Assembly: GCF_004193775.1 (NCBI RefSeq)
Contig: NC_041004.1
Location: 37,410,411 to 37,474,410 of the forward strand
DNA: 64,000 nt
Direction: 5' to 3'
Origin: Glycine soja
Taxonomy: Eukaryota; Streptophyta; Magnoliopsida; Fabales; Fabaceae
How positions within the stretch are numbered: the first letter of the stretch is position 1; each line of letters opens with the position of its first letter. The position numbers and the translations under genes were made by a program. The notes beneath the pieces are model-generated. The model was not told where the DNA came from. It saw only the letters and a list, made by a program, of their open reading frames with translations, and searched no databases. Shown piece after piece: positions 26,463 to 36,574 of this stretch.

Positions 26463-28529
26463 CACAAGTGAGAAGGTTTGAAAGTGGTGTTATCATAACT
26501 GTTTTTAATCATTATAACTGAATTGATTTTGTCACCAAAATATAGCCTTTGTTTTTAGGATTAGTTTTTAGAATGTATATATACTTTTAATCATATAAAG
26601 CAAAGAGAGTTTTTGGAGGTTTCAGAGAGTTCATTAAGGAGGTAGTGAGCTAGGTGATTTTGAGAGATCAAAGTTACTTACTGTTGCTTATATTAAACTT
26701 GTAATTTTATAATCAATGTAATGATAAAAAGCTACACTTTCTGGTGAATATAGACATATTACCGAATCACGTAATTATGTCTTCCTCATATTATTTTCTC
26801 GGTAGCTACAATTGCTAAAGCTTTAAGTTACTAATTTTGCGATGGTTGTTGGTTGTTTCAACAACTGGAAAAAAAGTGTGATTCTTTTTTGGTTGGAAAG
26901 GTAACCTCAAGAGATTACTTTTTTAATTTTGGGATCTAATTAAAGAGAAGTATAGTTTAAAGATGTATTTAAAAATTGACAACTTGTTTAGGATTTACCG
27001 AAGTGCATACGATAGAAAGGGACGACATTGGTGGCCAATATCCTCGGGTCAGAGTTAGGTTGACCAGAGAAACCAAGAGAACAAGTAATCCCTCTCATTG
27101 TCCAAGAGATCAACTCGTTCATGTCCCCAACTGAAGTGAAACAAACACAATATAAATAATTAGACCTTATGGTTTTAAAAAACTGTGTGCGACCCAATTA
27201 ACATTAAGATTTTTTTTTTTAATTTGAAGATTTTTCTTAACTGTTTGCAATGGTAATTGAAATCGCATCGATCATATTTGTTCGTGATATCAATATACAA
27301 ACACGACGAAATCGTATTAACTATATGCACAAAAAAATTGAATTTAAATTTTGGTACTTTATTTTAATGTTAGTAACTAATCGTATTTAAATGTTATTTT
27401 TTTTTTATATTTTGTTGTAGATTTTTTTATATGATATTGCTTGCTTATTGTTTTTTTTGTGTGTGTAGATTTTGATGACTAAATTGAAGGTAGGGTTGTC
27501 ACCTGACCAGAGACATTTATTTTGTCCAGCTTTCTATTGAAGAGCGTGAATTGTATTAACGGTTCGAAATGCAAGTTAAAAATAAAATATACGTTAGCAA
27601 ACATAATTTTGATCAATCTATACTCTAAATTTTAAACCATATTGCCATGATAAAATACTTAATACCAATATAACAAATAAAATTCATAACAACACAAGTT
27701 CATGCTCTAAATTTAAAAATATTTTCATTTGATAAGCTATATTAAATAATTTCAAACTTGATTTCTCATTTAAAATTATAATTTAAAAAACGAGAAATAA
27801 ATTTTTGCCTAAAGACTAATTTGAGATTATAGGAACGATAAATCAACCGACAACAAACAAATAAATATTTATCTTCAAGTTTTAATAAGTTTACATCACA
27901 ATAGATTTTAAATAAAAAATATATATTTATATTTTTACTTTAAAAATCAGTTTAGATTCTTTAATTTATTTATGTACTCACATATGCATATAATTATATA
28001 AGCATATGTACATCAACAATAATAATAATATTGATATAAGTGATAATGATTTATAATTTTTAACCAATAATTTAAGATTTGATTCCTAATTATCACTTAG
28101 ACACTTTTTAGGTTCATTAACATAAATAACTAATTTGAGGGTTTTAAGACATAAAGAACGAAATCAGAAAAATATAAAAACTAAATGTGCCAAAATAATA
28201 TTTAGATAAATTCTGAATAAAAACCTTGTTAATTATTAAGTCCAATTGTGAAAAGCTTATATTATGTTAATTTTAATAATTTTCACTAACACTTATTTAA
28301 AAAAAACTTTGTAGGTCTATATACGTCAAAGTTCTAATATGGGTTTGTTCTAATAGAAAAGATTAATCTTTTACAACATTACAAAATCAAGGTTTGAATT
28401 CATAGTGGTAGATGTCCATGTTTAGCTTTTTTGAGGTGAAGGAGAAATGAGACACAAAAAGAAGAAGAATAAAAATATGTGAGCGTATTTTGTAGAGAAA
28501 AAAAGTAAGAAAAAAGATAAATAAAAAAG

Positions 28530-28802
28530 CTTAATTATCAATTTGGACCCCAAATTATTTTAAATTGTTAAATTTGGTTTCTAAATTTTTAAAAAGTTCA
28601 AGTTGGTCTTTAAGTTTTTAAAAATAAATCAATTTGGTCCTCAAATTTTAAAAAGTAGATCAATTTGATCCTGGAATTCTTAAAAATATGAAGAACAAAT
28701 TAATTAATTTTTAAAAATTTGAGGACTTAATTGAATCTTTTAAAAATTTGATGATGATATTGAACAATTTAAAATAATTTGAGGATCAAATTGATAATTA
28801 AG
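28530..28802. mobile_element. Palindromic MITE, Mutator-like by its target duplication
   Basis: The left end cttaattatcaatttgga and the right end (atcaaattgataattaag) are inverted copies, and similarity runs at least 75 bases inwards. The same 10 bases, aataaaaaag, flank both sides (28520-28529 and 28805-28814). A 9-10 bp duplication is typical of Mutator-like elements. It has no coding capacity. Confidence 0.75.
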
Positions 28803-28817
28803 TCAATAAAAAAGTTT

Positions 28818-29228
28818 CCGAAGGTGTAAAAAGTACGACAAATATATATATATCCGTTAACTTTCATCCATTACCATTACGTGACCATGTTGATTATATT
28901 GGACAAAAATGTTAGTAAGATATTATTTTTAAATGTAAATGTCAGTAATTTTTTATTGGATGAAAATGTCAATATTTTTTTTATTGGAAGAAAGTATGAG
29001 TAATTTTCTTACTTAAATGTTCCATTGAACCAAAAATATTAATAAATTATCATTATTGGACGAAAATGTTAGTAATTTTTTATTGGACTAAATTTTTTGG
29101 TCCAATGGAATGTGCTATATTTAGGAGCCACACCTTTTACATTATAGGGATTAAATTTTGTATTTTCATCTTTCATGAACACAATTATCAGCGAATTACA
29201 CATTTAAGAACAAAAATTACTATTTAAA
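28818..29228. mobile_element. Damaged TIR element, same family as at 45.4 kb
   Basis: The interior repeats a word close to ttggacgaaaatgtcagtaa several times at a period of roughly 30-40 bases. It matches the interior of the element at 45405-46511 in order and orientation. The right end (taaattttgtattttcatct through cgaattacacattt) matches the right end of that copy. The outer 60 bases of the left end are missing; this side abuts the palindromic MITE. Confidence 0.7.
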
Positions 29229-29721
29229 AAAATGTGAGAGCCACTAATTAGTTTCTATTTATTTTTCTTATTTTTATTCATTCTATTTCCCACCTATCAA
29301 TGAGGGCTTTAATGACCAATTGTACCTATTCCAAAGAAATATATACTAATTGAAAACCTGAGAAGAACCATCCATTCAAATAGTTGAAAATGGGAGTATC
29401 AAACACAATCCTCCGACAAAATCCCTCACAAACCAAACCAGGAGGAGCACAAGTTAGAGTATAAAAATGAACAAATTATATTTTCTTATGATTAATCATG
29501 AACTTTTACTTTCCTTCAGCCCCCAACAAGAAGAAAGACTAGTCCAAACTCTTCTGGTCCGAGCCAGAACATTTTTTTATTACACTAACTCTGAAAATCC
29601 AATTTGAAATGCATGATTATAGCACCATTTCACTGTCAAAATCCTGTATAACGGAAAATCAAAATTCAAATACACTCAATTACTTGATCATGTTCCATTA
29701 TTAAAGAGTGTGTCCCTTCCA

Positions 29722-30981
29722 TCATTCAAGAGTTTGTCCCTTCCTTGAATCCTTGACCACAAGAAGAGGTACCCTTTCCCTGTGTACCACACATTCCTTC
29801 ACCTCTTCTGACACCCCACTTTGAAGACTTGTCCCTTTCCTCCCTCTTGTTGCTAGCCTCTTCAATTCAGAGCAGAACCCGCTGATCTGACTCATAATCT
29901 CTCTGCCACCCAACAAATTTTGTGCGGAGAAAGTACTCTTCAGCTGAGGTTTTTTATTGCTGCTTTTCACGGGACACTCCACTGGACCATTATCCATCTG
30001 TTTTGAATTGGCCTTGTTTGTCTTTATCAGTGGCTTCTTCAGCTTGTTGGTCCTACCATTGGGAAGTGGAGCTGAAAAGTTCGGATTTCTATTCTCACTA
30101 TCTTCATAAAAGCTTCCTGAACAACTGGGTCTTCTGGATCTCTCGCTAGACTTGGCATAAGAACTTTCCAAAATTGAAGAATTTTCCCTGACACAAACAT
30201 TAAAACAAAAATCAGGCTAACCATAAATTTCCCTTTTTTTATTTTTCTTTGTTGGATAAAATATGTTTTAAGTCCTAAAGATTTGATCAAATTTGATTTT
30301 AATTTCTGCATTTTAAAAACAGTAATTTTGGTCCTCTTACGATGGAGATTTGGTTTATCATCCTATTCTTAATTATGACTTTTGATCAGAAACCAAATCC
30401 AGCACAATTCAAAATATACAAGTACCAAAAATGTCATTTTTAAAACAATGAAAGAAAATTAAAATACATTTTACTCTTTTTCTTTTGTTTTTTCATAGGA
30501 TTTGGTACCTTAGGTCTCGGTCCCTAAAGGGGAGAATTTCAGAAATGGTTGCAAATCTTAACAGCTTCGCCTGCATGACAAAACAAGATGAAAAAAAAAA
30601 CAATTTAATAATTTTTTTGGAAAAAATCTACAAAGTAAGAAATTAACTATTTATGAGAATGCAAGAGATAAGAATTGAGGGTGCAACCTTGGATTTGCGA
30701 GTGGTGGTGGGTTTAAGAAAATCTTCAGCAGTTTTTGGATGCTTGCAATCTGCGAGAGGAAAAACAGAGAACCTCAGCAACAATAAAAAAGCAAGAAAGG
30801 AAATTTCATATATACCATTGTAGAGATTCTCACCGTGAGTGCAAAACCAGGCTTCATCATCAACAAGAGACTCATCAAAAGCAGAGAGATCAACCCACAT
30901 AGGCGCGCCGAAGTTCTCGTAGGTGTCATCTTGAGAGAACGTAGAATCGATGTTGTCCCAGTCAATGTTGTCGGGTTCCAT
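29722..30981 (-). CDS. Uncharacterised 245-residue plant protein, 4 exons
   Basis: Exons 30981-30834, 30749-30688, 30570-30509 and 30187-29722 join in frame to 245 residues and a stop. The acidic amino end has a strongly patterned segment: WDNIDSTFSQDDTYENFGAP at 8-27, then a Trp-Val-Asp and a Cys-containing stretch running to DCKHPKTAEDFL at about 50-61. Residues 70-90 contain LLRFATISEILPFRDRDLR. The rest is Ser, Lys and Arg rich and probably disordered, with a helix-prone stretch (MSQISGFCSELKRLATRGRK) near 191-210. There is no signal peptide or membrane span. The acidic segment with an aromatic YE-x-x-AP motif recalls the amino end of plant TPX2-like microtubule proteins, but that is only a guess. 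A second in-phase donor after exon 1 would add six residues. Confidence 0.75.
30250..30476. mobile_element. MITE in intron 3 of the 30-kb gene
   Basis: The left end (aaaatatgttttaagtccta and on) and the right end, read on the other strand (agtaaaatgtattttaattt and on), match over about 80 bases. Matching landmarks include gttttaaaaa and tttttggt. It is non-coding and is spliced out with the intron. Confidence 0.6.
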
Positions 30982-31824
30982 CTCCGGCGAAGAATCTGCA
31001 AAATTTAAAAGCCAAAATGAAGAGTTGGAGAGATGAATTGGAATTGCAAAAATAAAAAAGAGAAAAGAGGGTGGGAAATTGTTGCAAATGTGGAGGTCGC
31101 AGGAGGAATTTGAAGGAAGGAAAAGCTTAGAAGAAGAGTTGGAATAAGCAAAAAGAAGGTGTGGCCTTGTATAGGTATAGTGGTATAGTGTACTAGTTAA
31201 CTAGGAGTGAGGATTCTGTAACGTTTGGAATTTGGAGCATCACATTTACGTTTGTGTTGGAATAGGATGTTTTAAACATTTTCGACCGTTGGGCACTTTG
31301 ACATCTTTTTCTTCTTCTTCTTTACTCTCTCTCTCAAATAAATCGCGTGTATGATAATAATAATAATTTTTTTTATAAATTAATAACATTAAATATGTTT
31401 TTCATATTTAAATTTTGAATTCTATTTTAAATTTACATTTATTTTTTAATACTTAAATTTTAAAAAATATTTTTTTGTCCTATTCTCCATAAAAAATAAA
31501 CATTTTGAACATTTTAGTTTCTATAATTTTTTTTCTTGATTTAAGTATTTGATTGTTTTAGTTCCCATAAAATTATTTTGGTCATTTTAATTCTTAGAAG
31601 GCAAAATTATAAATTTGATCTTTCATTTTGTCTCTAATTTTGGATTTTGTCCCTCGGTAAATTAATTCACAAATTTTGTTCTTGTATTTACTCAAATTAT
31701 GCAATGTTGGTCCCTCAGGCGATAATTGGACATTGACCGTTAGCAAGTGACGTTGATTGACACGTGTCAATGTTTGAGAGGCACACCAAACAGTTCACAA
31801 TTTTTAACCCATTGAGGTTTTTAC

Positions 31825-31850
31825 CCTAACCCTAAAAGGGTTAGGGATTG
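31825..31850. repeat. Short palindrome with telomere-like words
   Basis: The sequence accctaaccctaaaagggtt and on to aggg folds into a hairpin whose arm is a plant telomere-type word (CCCTAA). It lies between the left arm of the inverted-repeat element and the broken end of the sHSP pseudogene, beside a degenerate direct repeat of attgcgtggaatgag / atttcgtggaatgaa. Confidence 0.5.
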
Positions 31851-31888
31851 CGTGGAATGAGGTTTTTTGAGGTCAGGGATTTCGTGGA

Positions 31889-32623
31889 ATGAAGCAGAGC
31901 ATCCTCTGTCTCCCTCGCGTCCCATCCGCGACGCACTCCAGTGCTAGCTTCGATCCCGTGCAATGCACTCCAGCGCTAGCTTCGATCTCGTGCGACACAA
32001 AGAGGAACAGATTGTTAATGACCTGGTTCATCATGTTCAGAACCTGACTCAAACTTCGAGTTGAAAAAAATGGATCAACACATCTGCGAATAGCAAGAAT
32101 CGAACAAAACATAAAGTTCAGTAACGAGATTTAACAGAATCACCAAAACCATGAAAAGAAATAATTGAAGAGATCCGTTTAGTGCAAGGTTAGCTAAAAT
32201 CAAATAAAACAAAACGTTTAAGTAATGATATTTATTGAATTCATGGTGTTAAATTGCGATTGCACTTTTGGTGAGCCAAAAAATCTTTATAGATTTGGAC
32301 AATTGCGACAATGCAATTTAAAACCAAGATTGAATAAACTAAACTACGTAAATAATAGAAGAATTAAGAGAATCGATTAGTGCGAGGTTAGGGAGAGAGC
32401 GGCTACAACTACCTGAGAAGATATCGTCACGACGCGCAGTGCTAGGGAAAGAGCGTTCGGAGCGACAACCGATGTCGATGCTGTGGTCATCGGTGTGGTT
32501 GTCATACTGGCGCATGGTGTTGGTGTTGAAAGAGCAGTGGGAAGCGAAAGCAGCGAGGCGAAGGAGGGACCTGGAGAGGAGGGAAGAGGAGAGGAAGCGC
32601 TTCGCAATGAGAGAGGACGCCAT
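31889..32623 (-). pseudogene. Mitochondrial small heat-shock protein (HSP22/23 type), broken copy
   Basis: Exon 1 (32623-32413, 70 codons plus one base) is open. It starts MASSLIAKRFLSSSLLSRS, a mitochondrial presequence, and reaches the family phrase ARRDDIFS before a GT donor. Exon 2 begins at 32083 after a CAG acceptor. It contains TRSLSQVLNM, then in another frame GVRRGWDARETEDALL, the entrance to the alpha-crystallin domain. One base is missing a few codons into exon 2, and a 32-base tandem duplication (31933-31964 and 31965-31996) shifts the frame again. Homology stops at about 31889, so the chaperone domain itself is absent. Intron retention means the copy arose at DNA level, not by retroposition. 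It lies inside the inverted-repeat element. Confidence 0.85.
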
Positions 32624-33132
32624 TGAATTGAGATTGCAAAAGGTAGGTTGGTTCTTCTTTCACTATAATTTTTTTTTTATCATAGTGGGTTAAAAATCGT
32701 GAACCGTTTGACGTGTCTCTCAGACGTTGACATGTGTCAGTCAATACTACTTGCTAACGGTCAACGTCCAATTGTAGCACGAGAGACTAACAATTGGAAA
32801 CCAAATTTACAATTTTACCTTCTTAGAATTAGATATTTTGTTTTCAATACCATAAAATTATTTTTTGTCATGTTAAATTCAATACATACTACTAGACAAC
32901 ATATGACGCGATGACATAACACATCTATGTGTGAGAGCGATACATGATATGATGATGATAATGTATAATTTTGTTTATTACACCATCTTTTAATGGAATA
33001 CCTTTAATGACGGGATAAAGATAAAAATAATAAAATTAAAATAATCAAAATGATTTTACAAGAATTAAAAAAAAACAAAAAACTTAAATTATAAAGATTA
33101 AAATAATATTTGTTTTAGATGAAAAACATTAT

Positions 33133-34711
33133 AATGGAACGCCTTTACTAGAATGTGATTATTATCTTGTAATACGTAGAAAACAACGAAGAACATTTTT
33201 TGTTTTCTTTTTGGACTCTTGTGCGGCAATATCAATAATTAACTAGGATTGGCATCAGTGTTAAGGAGCTTCATCCCAAATAGCACCATTATTGTTTCTG
33301 GTCAAAGAAAATTCGTAAGTCTATGGAGGTTCGTTCCATCCATCAATGCATAAATGAAAGGGTCGGTGGGTGTTGGCATTTACTTGATATGCTTGATTGA
33401 CAGACTTTCCGAACGCTCACCAGCAAGTAATTTTTTAAAACAAAAAACAATTAGTTGGCCAACCAAATTGAATACTCCCTTTTCATTTATGCAAGAGCAT
33501 TTAAAATGACACTATATGCTACCTATAATTACCTACTAGTGTGTTTGGTTTAGTTTGGAAATAGAATTTTAAAAAGTTATTTAATTTTGTATAATTACTT
33601 GTAATTTGTAAATATGTTTCATTGTCTACACACAAAAACAAAAATTGACACTATGCTATTTCTTTTTATCTTTTGTTTTAACAGGATATTGTATTTCTAT
33701 TTTAAAATGCATATATATAGTAAAATATATATTCATTTAGGTCTCTTTATCTCACATTCACATACACTTATGTATAATTTAACTATATAAAATATTAAAA
33801 TTGATATATTATATTAATAAAGGATAAATTTGACCTATCCAATGGATTAAATCAAGACAATAAATTTGTTACTCATAAGAAATTCGAATTGAACTGATTC
33901 ATTAAGAAATTAAAATAAACATTTTTTTATGAAAAATACAACTGTATTATATTTTAATTTAATAGGTTTTTTTATAATTTTTAACCGATAAAAATTATGA
34001 TAGATATTATATTTAAAATAATTATAATAAAAATCAATCAACTTATCTAAATAATTTATAATTTATAATCGGATGAAAATATACACGTCTTTTACATTAT
34101 TGCATACTATTTTTTTCATTATATTTTCAACACATCTTTATCCTATCTAATAAAAATGTATATTTATTAATTTTTTAACTAATAAGTTTAACACACTAAT
34201 TAAAACCATCATAATTATTACATCCTATTTTTGTGTTTATAAGATTCAATTAGCAACGATTAATGAAAGTGATTAGTAATAAATTTGTTTTAAATTTATA
34301 ATTTTTTTAAAATTTTTTTATCACTAATACTTATATCTTTTTTTAGTAATTGTTTGTAAATTTATTCTTTTTCTTTTTTTTAATCATTAGTATTTTCAAT
34401 ATAAAATAAACCAACGTTATTTTAAGTTCGACACTGGTAGATAAGTAGTTTTTTTTTATAATTTTTCTGTGGTACAAAGGGAAATTATATCAGTATTACT
34501 TTGTTTAGGAAGGTATTTATTTATAGAGGAAAAAGAAAAAGAGAAGCAGTGCAGAGGTGTAATAAATTGGTGGCAAGTGGCAACCGGAAAGCCAGAGTGT
34601 GTGGTTCCGTTTGCTGACCTGACCTCGGAAATCCAAAGAGGGAAACTCACGGTGTTTCGTTGCGTTGTGCTCTGCTCTGCTCCTTTGGGCCTGGGCTGGG
34701 CTGGGCTGGGC
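33133..34711. other. Intergenic DNA and promoter/5' leader of LPAT2
   Basis: AT-rich to about 34500, then GC-richer. Immediately before the LPAT2 start there is a short gggct repeat (34685-34710). An open frame runs in phase from 34469 to the LPAT2 ATG, but its residues do not resemble the family. No TATA box is evident. Confidence 0.5.
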
Positions 34712-36538
34712 ATGGCTATTGCAGCAGCGGCCGTGGTGGTACCATTGGGCCTGCTCTTCTTCGCCTCCGGCCTCCTTGTTAATCTCATTCAGGTTTCTTC
34801 CTTCCCTTTCTCCTTTCTCTCTCAGATGCATGGACAATCATTTATAACTTCACATCAACATGACAACATGCAAATGGGAACTCTTTCTTCATTCTGCGTT
34901 CACTTACTCATCATATAACAACTAGACTTCAGTTTCCTACTGATGCACTGAACAAGTATTTCCAAATCATGACTGCAAAATGATAAAAGAAACTAAGAAA
35001 GATCTTGAGTAGCTAGCTTTCATTACTAAGCATTTAGAATCTGTTTGGATACTAAGCTAGAAGTTCTTTTCAGAACTATATTTTCAGTAGAGAAGCTCTC
35101 AAAAGCACTTATGGCTTGTATCCAAACAAGTTAATCTCTTGATTTGTCGTCTCAGGCAATATGCTATGTCGTCGTAAGGCCGGTGTCGAAAAGTTTGTAC
35201 AGAAGGATCAACCGGGTAGTAGCAGAGCTCTTGTGGCTGGAGCTTGTATGGCTTATTGATTGGTGGGCAGGAGTTAAGGTGCTTCACTCGGATCCAACTT
35301 TTCTCTAATAATTTTCTTTTTGGTTCTGTTTGGATAAACTTCTACTTAATTGATTTTAACGTAAGTTAAAATTACCTTATGCATAACCTAATCTACTTTA
35401 TCTTCTACTTAATTGATTTTAACGTCTGTGTAGGCTAATTTCTACTTATGGGAGAGGTTTAATTCATTTTACCTTATTATTTTTTTTTCTTCGTATAAGT
35501 GCTTATTGAGAAGATTAATTTTTTTGGGCACTATTGTTGTCTTCAAATTTAGTTAGTCATCCAACAGTGCTTGCTCTATGTGGTGGTATTCTTGAAGATA
35601 TGAAATTGGGTTTTTACATTATTCTCATACTGCATTTTTTCCCCTACAAACCTGTAAGGATTAAATAGCTGTTTGGTGTAATCATTTCTTCCCTCTCCTT
35701 GGATGGGTGGTGTTGTAAAATCAAACCAAGGCAATCTGGCTACCTTGTGTATGTGTGACTTACAAGGAACGATATGTTATGGGCTTTACAATGTTGCATA
35801 ATTAGTCCCAAATATTTCAGTGGGAAATAAAACTGCATTCATTGTTTTTACTTTGCAGTACTAAAAGCCTAAAAGCCAAAGCTGAAAATAGTAGCTTCTG
35901 AAGGGAAAGGTTCTAAAAAAAGCATATCTTAGAGTCAAGCTTAAACAAAAAATGTTTGACTTGAGTAGACTTCCAACTCAATCAAGCTACTCTAGCAGGT
36001 TTTTTATTTTTACAAGCAATATAATTAAGCAAAGGGAATTGCCACTTTCCATTGATTCTTTCAGCAGCAGCAGACAAAGCTAGAAATTTTGGAGTTTTTT
36101 TTATATAATTGCCTATTTGGTTAATTCTTAGGTTTCTCTTGGGCTTGGAATGATTGGTATAGGATGCTAAGTTCATTTAATCATCAGTGGTTCTGTGAAT
36201 TGAAACTCTAGGATCTTTAAAATTTTGGCTGTAAAAGTAGAGGGAAGATCCTATGGTGACATGGTACTATATAGCTCTATAATCAATACGATTGGTGAGG
36301 ACTTGGAGGATTTATTATAGTCCTTATTACGATTCCTATATCCCCCCACCCCCTCCCCCCTTCCCCTGTTCATGATTTGAAAACATATTTTGCAGTAAGA
36401 CCTCTAAATAAGACATAAATTTATCTTTCAATAAACTTATAAGATTAAGTTTGATTATTTATGTAAGTCAACATGCTTAACATTTAAAAGGATAATTAAA
36501 TGTAAGATTTTAATACAGTATAAATTTTTTAATATTTA

Positions 36539-36574
<36 letters not shown>

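Larger units (their letters stand above)
17579..28529. other. Eleven-kilobase AT-rich intergenic region
   Basis: No supported gene. It contains (TA)n tracts at 19202-19240, 20246-20316, 22011-22062, 24982-25026 and 25239-25277, and two places with exon-like remnants (20.5-20.75 and 26.0-26.5 kb). The remaining long open frames are short or built from TA repeats. The region lies upstream of ExAD and downstream of the next minus-strand gene, so it holds the ExAD promoter at its left end. Confidence 0.5.
31393..33132. mobile_element. Long inverted-repeat element carrying an sHSP gene copy
   Basis: The left arm (about 31393-31815) and the right arm (about 32675-33132) are inverted copies. The inner 110 bases are best conserved: ttgaccgttagcaagt occurs at 31735-31750 and its complement at 32748-32763, followed on the arm strand by gacacgtgtcaa against gacacatgtcaa and then by ttcac(a/g)atttttaaccca. 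The outer parts are AT-rich and more diverged but still share atgtttttcat near both ends. A mitochondrial sHSP pseudogene with its intron fills exactly the space between the arms. This is the layout of a non-autonomous DNA transposon that captured a gene piece (Pack-type). I could not fix the outer ends or find a target duplication. Confidence 0.6.

Noticed and set aside
26988..27197. 69-codon minus-strand frame
   Set aside because: No recognisable domain and no splice-consistent extension; it may be a transposon scrap, but nothing supports a gene.
34469..34711. Upstream in-frame extension of LPAT2 by 81 codons
   Set aside because: The extra residues do not resemble the family, while the Met at 34712 gives the conserved [17 protein letters not shown] start.
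17579..34711. A U2 snRNA gene, since I recall one near LPAT2 in Arabidopsis
   Set aside because: I looked for the conserved 5' part of U2 and did not see it on either strand.
34456..34837. Minus-strand frames opposite LPAT2 exon 1
   Set aside because: They are shadows of the GC-rich first exon and leader; the plus-strand gene is certain.
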